64,000 nt of DNA from assembly GCA_003342815.1 (NCBI GenBank), contig PTEX01000015.1, forward strand, positions 4,532,867-4,596,866. Direction: 5' to 3'. The position numbers and the translations under genes are program-made. The DNA comes from Eudromia elegans (taxonomy: Eukaryota; Chordata; Aves; Tinamiformes; Tinamidae). The notes below the pieces were generated by a model. It was not told where the DNA came from and did not search any database. It worked only from the letters and a program-made list of their open reading frames with translations. Shown piece by piece: positions 1 through 9,521 of the stretch (its first letter is position 1; every line of letters begins with the position of its first letter).

Positions 1-3000
1 TATAATATTCTTGAGATATAAAATTTTATGATAGGGCTAAAGTATGTGAATACCTATTTTGTGATGCATGCATACATACAGGGAGACAGTCAGTCAGGTA
101 TATGAACTATGCAGAGAGTATGTAGACAGAGAATAAAAAAGCTATGTGTGTGCCCAGACAAATGCTCGGGAAGATACACACAGCTGTGATGTACTGCATT
201 ATAATTTATTTTTATTGGTTAATGCATCTGGTAGGCAGAAGTAGAAAATTTGCAGAGAAACTTGTTTTAAAAAACTCCCTCCTATTTCAGGTTTGAGATT
301 TATACTTTAGGCAAGCAATTCTGGAATGCAATGATAATATTTTAATTCAGGGCAGCATTTGCTGTGTGTACACCTAAGTAAACCAACAAGAAAAGAGTTT
401 GATATACAACATAGCATTCCAAAATACATAGTTTGATTAACAATAGTAAGAAAGTTCCTGCGTGAAAAAGAGCTTGTCTGAAAAAAATATATTTGATGCA
501 TGTGCTCCCACGCTGACCCTGTTCTTTCCTCACCCTCTGATGGTGAGGATCTTGCACATCCATAGCAATCAACAGAGAGTTACGATTCAATTTGAAATCT
601 ATATTTTAAAATGTGCATAAAAGTAGAATAATATAGTCCATCTAAAAGAAAAATTCATTCCATTGCTGAAAATGTCCACAGTTTTAATATGCAATTGTCT
701 ACATAAAAGTGTATTTGTCCTGTTACATACACCTTAAAATGCAAAGATTTTCTGAACTAGGATTATATATACATTTGCAAACTATAGTGTACAAAAAAAG
801 AAAAAAAAAACTTTAGTTGTGTTTGACATGTATGAATTACATAGTAAAGTCTAAGCTATTTATTCATGGTGATGAATGACATAAGTATCATCCTGTTGAG
901 ACTGGCGCAATTAGAAAAAACAAGTGATTATGTCAGAACAATGGAAATAACATGATAATGACATCAAAACAGTGAGAATAACAATAACACCCTCCCCTCA
1001 TCAATGTCATCCATGTCTGGTGCTGTTTCTTAGAAAAAAAAACATTTTTTTCCTCAGTATTTCCGCTTCTTTTTCTCTGCTGCAGCAACTCCATTATCTA
1101 CTGAACACAAAATGAAATATATAGAGGTATTTAAAAGAAAACTTTTTCTTTCCTTTTCCAGTGGGCTCCATTACAGAAGGTTTATGATTTGAACAATGCA
1201 GAGAATGAAGTACAGTGGAGAGATTTAATGATCAAGCACTTGTTTATTACAGATTAAATTTTCAGTACAAAGATAATGATTTTTAGCTTAGTGAGTTCCC
1301 AATGTCTTAATAATCTTCACTGTAATGAATATGAGCTCATTTTTTAAAAAAAAAAATCTTCAAAATACCTTCTCCCCCATCCTAATTTAATCAACATTTT
1401 AAAATGTTCATATGCTCCAGTCACCTAAGGCTACATTATTAGCATAGTACTTACTTTAAACAGCTTCTCTAAGATGAATGAAGAAAGCAATTTATACAAG
1501 TGTTATCTTTAATAAGAATAGGAAAGCAACCATAGATTGTTTGCCTCATTAAAGCTAACTTTTGATCTTCAAGTTTTATAAATAGAAAGCATAGTGTACA
1601 GTTCAATAGTCTCTCTCATGTACATGTGTGTCCTGCTAATGCTAATGGGGAAGTTGCATGCATATGTTAAGGGAGAATGAACAACCGTGAGTTGTTTATA
1701 AAAGGAGCAGATTTTTAATAAGACACATGTTAGATCAGGAAAGAAGTAAAATATTTTGTCAGGTTATTATGTTTCTATTATATGCTATGTGGAGCAGCTA
1801 CAAAATGTAGGTTTTCCTTAACAAGTCTGTCTATATGTGCAAGCTCGAGACCCAGGTTATAAAAGCTGCAGATTTACCAGGTTGCTACCCCACAAGTTTA
1901 AAATGTACAGATTTTTTGTTTGTTTGTTTCTGGAAATATCTGAGATACTGTAGATGAGGACTATGGAAGAATTTTCTTAAGATATCAGCTTGAAGAATGG
2001 CTTTTTAAATTTGTGTATATTGGGAATATGGATTATAAAGCAAATCTTCCCAAGAAATCAGACTGGTATGTCTCAAAAGTGTGAACGTTGTAGAAATGTA
2101 GAACGCCATGGGAAACCGTTCATTTAAATAAATTGACTAATTTTAACAATATTAAATAATGAAAAGTTATAACAAAAAACCCCTTAACTTCTGAAAGACC
2201 TTTACTAATTCTAACATTTTAGTCTTATGGGTTTTCTAGTGATGCTTATACTATTGCCACTTTTGAACAAAGTGACCAGTCTATAGATCTGGGATTGTAG
2301 TCCTCTGAAGAGATAGTCATTCAGCACTTTCTGGGGTTGGTAGTAATTTGAGGAGGAAACTTGTTCAATATCTGAACAGAGGAAAGTTTACATTCCTGTT
2401 CAACTAGCCATTTGAGATCTGAGGAAGAGTTTGTATTAAGTTAATGCTATTTCTAGAGAGACTATATGCCTTCTTACCCTGCGTTCCTTTGTTTAAATAT
2501 ATATTTTGCAAACATATGTTTTTGATGTACACAAGCTACATAGGTTTTCAATGTGTCTAGTTTTTTATATTGGGATACATTAAAATAAGATTATAAAGTC
2601 CTGCTGTAACTCCAATTCAATAGGAAGACTCTGCTGTCTTTAGTGGACACTGAATTGGCTCTTAGAGAGCTTCCTAGGCTAGTTGACTTATCTACTTGAT
2701 CATGAAATTGCCACAGATGGAAGAAGGTATCTGGTGGAAAATTCACCAAGCAGTCACAACTGTGGCCATCTGTGGTAGATCCACATTGAAGATGAAATGT
2801 AATTAGACCAGGTGCTCTTGAAAGTGTCTCAGTGCCACGGTGAATATACAAGAATACGCTGAGAACATAGCACAAACCTTCCAAATGTCAAACATTCTTG
2901 ACTGTTTCATCAAGATTCCTTCAAATATTATCCCAAAACATACAATAACTATTGCAGGACAGTTCTAAGAAGACTGTCAGACAGCTTCATTTTTATTTAT

Positions 3001-5814
3001 TATATCAGACGTTTGCTGAATCCCTCTATTATTGGCTAATATCATAGCAAAATTTGCTATTTGGTACATACATTTGCTATTGCATACATTGCATACATTT
3101 GCTATTTAGTAAATACAAATACAGTACAATCACAGAAACAGGTCAGTGTCTCAGGTTTAGTAAATAAAAAGACACTTTATTTACAGGGCTTCTGGATAAC
3201 TTATTATATTTGCCCATCATGAGATTTTTTTTTCTGTGAAGATCAGCTACATTCTCTTTAATATTACTTTAACTGGTTCAGGTGGTCTATATACTCTTTA
3301 CAGCTCTATAACAAGAACTCAAGGAACAAAGCATATATAAAAGTTTATATAAACTGGAAATCAAAAGAATAACAAATCTCTGTGATAGAAGATATTGGCA
3401 AAAGTGTACTGAAGGAAAATGTATGTTAAACAGAGAAAACAATTCTTTAGATATATATATAGAGAGAGACATGCCTAAATTCTCCATTAAGAGAAAGAAA
3501 AGAATCAGAGGATTAAGTGTTTTGATTGGATATGGGTAACTGGGAAAAGTTTAGGCCTTTTTTCTCATCAGTACTTACATTCATATTTTAATTTCATTAG
3601 AAGATACTAAATTAGGTATAAGTATGTTAATGTGTAGCTTAGAAAATTAAAACCAATGCTCTGTGAAATATATGAGGGAAATCAGACTCAATAGTATAAA
3701 TCTGAAAATTCAATTTATACAGGTCATTAAAATACACACTGATCTCAACTAAAGCTGCATAAACGGGATTTTATTTTGCTTTCCTCTCCTTGATATGGCC
3801 AAGAAATTAAGTTGGTGTTTTTATTCCTAGCAAAAACTCCACTGCACACAGATCTTTTCTAGTTATCAGAGTTAACACAGCTTGAATCTCAGCTGTGGAC
3901 TAGTGTGAACTAGGCAAAGAGCCCAAGATGCAGAGTCCTCTTTCCCAGAAAGAATTTTATATACAGCCTGGAAAACCTTGAAGGCCTGTAGGATAACAGC
4001 TGTCTTGCAATATGGTTAGAACTTCAGTCTCGCAGCGCAGATCAGTTGTCACCATCTTCCAGAACTCTAATTACAATCATCCAATTGCAAGGACTACGCT
4101 GTGTTACAGATGTCTCAGCTGTCTTCATTACAGGAGAGAACTGTGTATTCAGGAAGCTATGGGATAACCACATGGCAAAGCAAGAAAGCGGCTCTTCCCC
4201 CTCCTTGCCTCTCACAGATCAGTGTGTACAGTGCAAACTGTTTCACAGCATAAATGCCCTTCTATCAGCCAATCACAGCTACTCTAAAAATGCAACTGCA
4301 AGTGGGGATGTTCTTTGGAAAAAAAAAAGTCCTGCTGATAGATTTATTTCCCCTTGAAGTTGCAATTCTTTTCATGATCCGGTTTTGAACTAATCATTCC
4401 GTTTCCAAAATCAGTTCACTTATAACTTCAAGATAAGAATATTTGTTCCAGACAAATAATCCATGCTGCAACAAGATGCTCTGAAAGTATAAAATTATGA
4501 CTGTGAAAATAAATTTTCCATAGCCATTGTTTTTACCATAAATAATTTACTGCCATGTGGTTTCACCCTTACATAACAAATTTGTCAGCAAGGACCCCAT
4601 GCCAGGCAGACACAGCCATAAAAGCTGTGTCTAAACTTGTCTGTATTGTGTTTTCCAGCTTGATTCCACTGTTCACCCAGGCAGCCTGCACACACTGAAT
4701 AGTGTGAATGCATTTAATTACAATCTGACATGTGTATTCCTGAGAAACAAAAGGCTGTGAACTGAGGGTGATGATTAACTGTTCTACCAGATAATTGCTT
4801 AAACTACTACTTATATTATGCTGCATTATCTCTTTTGAACAAAGTGATTATTGGCCCTTTGTGTAGCGATTATACAATGTAAGTGCAATCTTGCTGTTTT
4901 AAATGTTAGAGTTTATGTTTAATGTACTTTTATTTGTAATGAGGGGTGCAACTGTAGATTTTCTTTAAAGGTGTATTCTTACAACTGAAAAAAGACGTGG
5001 CTCAATTTTTCAGTTTGGTCCAGAAGTGAAGCTTCTTTAAGGGGCTTACTGCCACTGGAAAGGGAGACATCCTCCATTTCTGAAGAAACCCATTAATAAG
5101 CATCTATTGTAAAGACCATGGAGTGAAATAAGCAAGGCATCTATTTTTACAGCAAAGTGGAGGAGACACAGGAAGTAAAAGTTATTAGGAAGGCAGGGGG
5201 TAAAGGAGGTAGATAAAAATCTTGCAGCAGCAGTTTATTTCTAATCTTAAATTTGGTTGACTTACAAAGACAGCAAAGTATTGTCTTCCTGCCTCTCCTG
5301 CTTAATCTTCTCTCTTTTTTTTTTTTTCTTTTTTGATGAAAAAAAATTTCTTTAAGTAGGACCTGCAACTTGACATCTGAAAAATGAAATGCTAAGGAAG
5401 TGCAGAGAAGGACTTTCTATTTTGGATACTCCATGTGTACAAGAAATTTCAATTTACCAGTACGCAGCAAAGATGTTAGGAAGCCATATAGATAGTATAA
5501 AAAAGAGCAACAGTGACCATAACATTTATCGATACCATGTAGATCTTCTGACACTTGCTGGAAAATAGGAAAGCATTGTCTTCAGAAGTCCATAAGAGAA
5601 GGAGGTCATCCAGAGTTTCTTTCTGCCCTGAGTAGTACATCTGATTTTCCAAGAACTGTTGATAAATGAAGAATTACAGTTTTTCTAAAGAGTTGTCTTC
5701 TAAGTGCCCCAAGATCCTTCTGGATCATGAAAGGTTAAGTCTATTCTTTACCACAGAAAGACATTAGGACTGGAATCATATTGGAGATTCAGTCAGTAGA
5801 TGGGAACATCTACC
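1..5814. other. Gene-free AT-rich DNA left of the provirus
   Basis: I see no supportable exon or RNA gene here. The open frames are short, lack recognisable domains and are scattered over both strands. It holds A/T homopolymers (near 787-810, 1339-1356, 5311-5347), a TTTG run near 1914-1930 and a TA/GA run near 3451-3468. At about 3051-3110 the phrase CATTTGCTATT recurs in a local imperfect repeat. Nothing here looks like a full transposon. Confidence 0.6.
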
Positions 5815-5820
5815 ATTAGC
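5815..5820. repeat. Left target-site duplication ATTAGC
   Basis: Six bases directly before the 5' LTR, matched exactly at 9516-9521 after the 3' LTR. The pair marks the original insertion and shows that the two LTRs belong to one integration event. Confidence 0.93.
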
Positions 5821-6115
5821 TGTGGGGGTCTGCAGAGCTCGGGGTCATTGAAATGTAAAACTCTGGGTCATTAGGACATTTTGAATTCATTGGATAAAGG
5901 TGTTCGGGGCTCACGAGAATTGGTTGGAGGTTGCTCGGAGGTTGCTCAAGGAGCTCGTGGTTTCCATGTGAGTACCTCATGGAGAGGGCGTGGGGGTGCT
6001 TTGTGAGCCGCTCATGGGAGGTTTGTTTGTAGGAGGGTATATAAGCTGCGGTGTGACTTCAAGAAAGGTCTTTGTTTCACCACCTCAGAGACCCCTTGTC
6101 CTCAATACACCCACA
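5821..6115 (+). repeat. 5' LTR of the provirus (295 bp)
   Basis: It starts TGTGGGGGTC and ends ACACCCACA, giving a 6-bp terminal inverted repeat (TGTGGG/CCCACA). A TATA box (TATATAAG) lies at 6038-6045, so transcription would be expected to start near 6065-6075; I saw no clear AATAAA signal. It pairs with the 3' LTR at 9213-9515. By eye there are about 17 substitutions over roughly 270 aligned bases plus several indels. This copy has an 11-bp tandem duplication (GGAGGTTGCTC twice, about 5925-5947) that is single in the 3' LTR, and it lacks two short segments present there. Confidence 0.95.
6038..6045 (+). promoter_or_regulatory. TATA box of the 5' LTR promoter
   Basis: TATATAAG in GGAGGGTATATAAGCTGCGG. 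The same sequence sits at 9438-9445 in the 3' LTR, so both copies of this core promoter element are preserved although the genes are dead. Confidence 0.75.
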
Positions 6116-6117
6116 AA

Positions 6118-6135
6118 TGCCGCCCGAACATGAAT
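6118..6135 (+). promoter_or_regulatory. Primer-binding site, lysine-tRNA-like
   Basis: It lies two bases after the 5' LTR, where a retroviral primer site belongs. Against the 18-nt sequence complementary to the 3' end of tRNA-Lys3 it matches at about 14 of 18 positions, including the central CGCCCGAACA. The third base is C rather than G, and three of the last five differ. Lysine is the best fit I can see; decay or a different tRNA cannot be excluded. Downstream, GGTGAG near 6185 could have been the major splice donor. Confidence 0.7.
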
Positions 6136-6264
6136 AGGCGATTGGGGAAGATCGTGGGGTGGGGTAAGCCCGACAGGACAGACGGGTGAGAACGTCTTGC
6201 GCGCAAAACTAATTTTACTGAAGTTCTAGCCTTGGAAAAAGAGGGAATCAGGCTGTCGGGGACC

Positions 6265-7901
6265 ATGGGAGGATCCATGACTAAGGAGCAGGAAAAGACT
6301 GCAAGTCCTAAGGCACATCTTGGAGAATGCAGGAAAGGAGAAGGATGTGCACCCAGATGATCTATTGAAATGGGGACTGGAAAATCGGAATGCACTTTCT
6401 GAAACTACGGTGTACGAATTGGGCGCATGTTACAGACTTGTACTTTGGGACTGGACTACTAGGGTAGCCGCAACACTGCTAAAACCCTGGCGTGTAATGT
6501 ACAAGATCTTGAAAGCACACGTGGGAACCATGACTATGGGGTGGGAAGCAACTGCAGTCCCGCCTCGCCCCAGGGGAGGCGGAGCTGGCACCGTCGTGAT
6601 CCAAGGGCTGTTGTGCATGGGCGACCCCAGCAGAGGGGGCGCGTTGCCCTTATGGGACAGGACAGAGACACCCCATGTCCCATTCCCCTGAGCCTCCTGC
6701 CCCAGAGCGAGGGGAACGGCAGGAGGTTGTGGTGCTGTGACCAGAGCACAAACAGGCGTCGGGGGAGAAGGAGGCTCAGTGGGCATGGATCCGCCCAGAG
6801 GTGCTGCGAGCAGGAGACATGGAAGCATGGGATTCGATAGACTCCTCAGTGCTGACATGTCCCGTTATCTTTGCTCCTAACAATGGAGCGCAGCACAGAC
6901 CAACTGAGTATATTGTCATCAAGGAGATTTGCCAGGCAGTGAAGGACTATGGACTAAAGACCTCCTACACCGCTGCGCTAATACAGAGGACATCGGAAGA
7001 TCAGTGGTTTATCCTCCACGACTATAAGATGTTAGCTCGGTTGTTATTAACTCTGGTACAACATGCGGTAATCCTTCAAGAGTGGCGCAAGTTAACAAAC
7101 TGAAAGGCCTTGGATAATATCCATGACCCAACAATGCATGGAGTGAATGTTGAAATACTTTTGGGGGAAGGGAACTACAGTACCTCTCAAATACAGGTGC
7201 AATGCCCACCTATTGTGCTGGTACAATCCAGAAAGTTGTTTCTAGAGGCCCTATCTACCACACCAGATGAAGGGGATGCAAAGGCACCAGAGCCTTTTGC
7301 AAAGGTGACCCAAGAAAAAGGGGAATCGTTCGTAAAATTCTTAGAGCAGCTGAAAGCCTCAGTGGATGGGCAAGTCACAGGATAGGGCCCTCGACAGCTT
7401 ATTTTTGAGCAGTTGGCTGAGACAAATGCCAACAAAGCCTGCCAAGAGGTTCTCAGGGCACCACGCCAGTGGACTGGGGGTACTCCCACAATATTGGACA
7501 TGGTTAAAGCCTGTCAGGATATGGAAGACAGCATGGGGGACACTCTGCAGATGCTTGCCAGTGCTTACACATCCCTTGCAGTCCAAAACAGAGGATCTGG
7601 GGGACATTGTTTTCAGTGCGGGAACCTTGGACATTTTGAGAGGGAAGGCCTGCAGTGACAGAGACCACCAGCTGCCCCCGGTCCCTGCCCGCGATGTGGC
7701 AAAGGACGACATTATGCGAACTAGTGCCACTCCACTACCCATCGAGATGGTCACCTGCTCCCCAAGTCGGGAAACAGGAGGTGGAGCACAGTCGATGCTC
7801 ACGCATGGACACAAGTGATGCATGTAAGGAGAATGGATGACAAGGCAGTGAGTCTAATAGACCTCTGCTGCAAGTGGCCACCACAGCAAAGTAAGCAGTA
7901 A
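6265..7901 (+). pseudogene. gag: Broken retroviral gag (matrix, capsid, nucleocapsid)
   Basis: Gag is the structural polyprotein of the retroviral particle. The start ATG at 6265 opens MGGS, a possible myristoylation start. The frame is lost near 6320-6350, and the matrix-like part (HPDDLLKWG...) continues in another frame to about 6520. A proline-rich stretch follows. From about 6774 to 7901 one frame carries capsid (CPVIFAPN near 6855; YIVIKEICQAVKDYG), the major homology region (Q at 7311 then E, F and L in the usual spacing), and two nucleocapsid CCHC knuckles at 7608-7649 and 7686-7727. In-frame stops lie at 7101 (TGA), 7383 (TAG), 7656 (TGA) and 7722 (TAG). Knuckle 1 has glycine in place of its last cysteine; knuckle 2 keeps all four ligands but has a stop just before the last one. 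The frame ends at 7899-7901, with no protease after it. Confidence 0.88.
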
Positions 7902-7912
7902 GGTGGGTCACA

Positions 7913-8026
7913 ATGGGCCTGCAGGAAGTTCCCCTGGCCTGCTGGTGCAGACTTTTACCAACATCAACCATGATATCGGCAAACTCGAGAATACTGATAA
8001 TAGACTTAAAAGATTGTTTTCACCCA
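7913..8026 (+). pseudogene. pol: Reverse transcriptase fragment (fingers to motif A)
   Basis: A short open stretch containing LIIDLKDCF, with DLKDCF at 8003-8020. This is the catalytic motif A of retroviral reverse transcriptases, whose aspartate binds a metal ion. The sequence just before it (GLQEVPLA...LLPTS) resembles the usual run-up to that motif. The similarity fades soon after, and the YxDD motif, connection domain and RNase H are all missing, because integrase sequence starts about 25 bases later. The start is placed at an ATG for convenience only; in an intact element this would be inside a gag-pro-pol product. Together with the missing protease, it shows two separate deletions, one on each side of this island. 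Confidence 0.75.
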
Positions 8027-8048
8027 TATTCCAGAATTCGGTGAACTT

Positions 8049-8690
8049 AAATATGTTCCTGTCTACATCAACACATATTCAAGCATTATTGAGGCAATGG
8101 CCCCTGCAGGAGAAGACAACATTTCCTCACAGCATTTGCCATGCTCAGCATTCCTGAGCAAGTCAAGACAGACAGTGGAGCAGCCTACACCTCCTGAATA
8201 CTTGCAGTGTTTCTCCAAACCTGGGGAGTTAGACATGTGACAGGCATCCCACAGTCTCCTATGGGACAAGCTATAATAGAACGAGCACACAGCACATTGA
8301 AAATCATGCTCAATAAACAAAAAGGGGGGAGTGAGGGACACTAGACAGGTTAAATAAGGCAATGTATGTTTTAAATTTCTTAAATTGCAAGAAGCACGAG
8401 ATGATGCCAATCACCAGCATCACCTCTCGGTGATTCAAAGTATGGGACAGGCTCTGGTAAAATATAAAAATCTGGACACCCAGAAGTGGGAAGGACTAGT
8501 ACCATTAATAATGTGGTGTTGAGGGTATGCTTGTGCTTCCACAGGAATGGGATCATGATGGGTACCTGCAAGATGGGTCCAGCGACAGAGGTGGATGAAA
8601 AGAAGCCCTGAAGGTGATGCTCTACCTCTTAAGCCTTACCTCTGTAATGGGGACACTGACTGCACCTCCCTGACAGTCCAGAGGGAACAT
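8049..8690 (+). pseudogene. pol: Broken retroviral integrase (core and C-terminal domain)
   Basis: Integrase joins viral DNA to the host chromosome. The first catalytic-core strand is seen at 8049-8115 (YVPVYINTYS), where the first acidic residue of the DDE triad is asparagine. A frameshift near 8115-8126 leads to the second triad part, KTDSGAAYTS (8165-8194), which keeps its aspartate. An in-frame TGA at 8195 follows, and then [20 protein letters not shown], which keeps the catalytic glutamate (about 8245-8305). The frame stops at 8342. The C-terminal DNA-binding domain continues in another frame from about 8364 (QKWEGLVPLIMW, then WVPARWV) with TGA stops at 8520 and 8556, each at a position plausibly once an arginine or similar codon. 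The zinc-binding N-terminal domain is missing. Confidence 0.85.
8313..8330 (+). other. Purine tract in integrase resembling the 3' polypurine tract
   Basis: ATAAACAAAAA followed by GGGGGGA lies just after the IERAHSTLK motif and encodes NKQKGG. It resembles the element's own 3' polypurine tract at 9193-9212, which also begins ATAAACAAAAA and runs into G/A. Lentiviruses and foamy viruses keep a central polypurine tract in this part of integrase as a second plus-strand primer. A role here is inference: lysine and glycine codons alone give a purine-rich sequence. Confidence 0.4.
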
Positions 8691-9183
8691 ATGAGTAACT
8701 TTGACCAAGGCATTGGGACAAGACTCATTTTGCCTTGCTTTTAGCACCCCTGATGACCCATTCAGTACCTGCTTGGTAGGCAAGCTGGCAGGTATGAGAG
8801 AGTGGCAGGCTACACAGATAGCCCATGATTACTTCAAGCCACAATCCGTGTCTTTGGAGGAGAATGCCATCTGGATTCTTGGTGTTTGCCATCCTTTCAT
8901 ATTTGGGGGCTGAGGGTTTCACTTGTTGAGTGGTTTGAGAAAGTTATAGCTGCAAGTTTTGTAGTTCTGTTAGTTTTTGTAGCAATTTTGATCCCTTTTT
9001 GAGAAGGTTCATGTAGAGCATGTTAAACCGCATGTTGCAGACTGTCACCACCGACGCAATGACAATCCAGATGCAGACCTGACTCCCCGATGAAGACAGC
9101 AAAGCAGACACAGATGCCCTACTAAGAGGAGTTTCCACTTGGAGGACAGCCATGGACATTTCTCCTATCTTCTTGGAACATAT
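8691..9183 (+). pseudogene. env: Env remnant with transmembrane anchor
   Basis: Env is the surface glycoprotein of the particle. An open stretch (8701-8913) includes DSFCLAFSTPDDPFSTCLVG, which looks like a piece of a surface subunit, although I am not certain of the family. From 8931 a second stretch reads WFEKVIAAS and then an uninterrupted hydrophobic run (FVVLLVFVAILIPF) ending at TGA 9000-9002. That is the layout of the membrane anchor of a retroviral transmembrane subunit, and it lies where the end of env should be. About 500 bp remain against an expected 1.5-2 kb, so most of both subunits is deleted, including the furin site and fusion peptide. The junction with integrase is not sharp. 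No functional protein is possible. Confidence 0.6.
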
Positions 9184-9198
9184 CATTGATTGATAAAC

Positions 9199-9212
9199 AA
9201 AAAAGGAGGAGA
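9199..9212 (+). promoter_or_regulatory. 3' polypurine tract
   Basis: AAAAAAGGAGGAGA directly abuts the 3' LTR. This is the conserved site where an RNA remnant primes plus-strand DNA synthesis. Its position and composition are textbook. Confidence 0.9.
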
Positions 9213-9515
9213 TGTGGGGGTCTGCAGAGCCAGGGGCAGACTCAGGGTCATTGAAGTGTAAAACTCCGGGTCATTAGGACATTTTGAATTCATTGGATAA
9301 AGGTGTTTGGGGCTCACGAGGATTGGTTGGAGGTTGCTCAAGGAGCTTGTGGTTCCCATGTGAGCACCTCACGGAGAGGGTGTGGGGGTGCTTTGTGAGT
9401 GCCTCATGGGAGGCGGCAGGGCTTGTTTGTAGGAGGGTATATAAGCTGCGGTGTGGCTTCAAGATAGGTCTTTGTTTCACCACCTCAGAGACCCGTGCTC
9501 CTCAATACACCCACA
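9213..9515 (+). repeat. 3' LTR of the provirus (303 bp)
   Basis: The partner of 5821-6115, with the same TGTGGG...CCCACA ends and a TATA box at 9438-9445. Compared with the 5' copy it has extra bases after GCAGAGC (near 9232-9245) and an extra GCGGCAGG-like segment near 9413-9420, and it lacks the 11-bp duplication. The mismatches are mostly transitions. The roughly 6% substitution difference was counted by eye and implies an insertion millions of years old. Confidence 0.95.
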
Positions 9516-9521
9516 ATTAGC
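9516..9521. repeat. Right target-site duplication ATTAGC
   Basis: An exact copy of 5815-5820, directly after the CCCACA end of the 3' LTR. Confidence 0.93.

Larger units (their letters stand above)
5815..9521 (+). mobile_element. Deleted endogenous retrovirus, class II-like
   Basis: A provirus with both LTRs, 3695 bp from LTR edge to LTR edge, flanked by a perfect 6-bp target-site duplication ATTAGC (5815-5820 and 9516-9521). The LTRs start TGTGGG and end CCCACA. Inside, in canonical order on the plus strand, are a primer-binding site, gag, a short reverse transcriptase piece, integrase, an env remnant and a polypurine tract. Betaretroviruses and their relatives usually span 7-10 kb, so more than half is missing: protease, most of reverse transcriptase, RNase H and most of env. 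Every reading frame is interrupted by stops or frameshifts, so the element cannot make its own proteins. A 6-bp duplication, a lysine-tRNA-like primer site and two CCHC knuckles in gag suggest a class II (alpha/beta-like) origin; that is inference without a tree. It is more GC-rich than the DNA on either side. Confidence 0.95.

Noticed and set aside
6430..6858. 142-codon minus-strand frame in the 5' part of the provirus
   Set aside because: It lies opposite the proline-rich part of gag; its proline/serine content follows from GC-rich codons and it has no domain.
7359..7823. 154-codon minus-strand frame inside gag, and a 150-codon plus-strand frame (7366-7818)
   Set aside because: Both are alternative-frame shadows of the gag reading frame, which carries the capsid and zinc-knuckle motifs.
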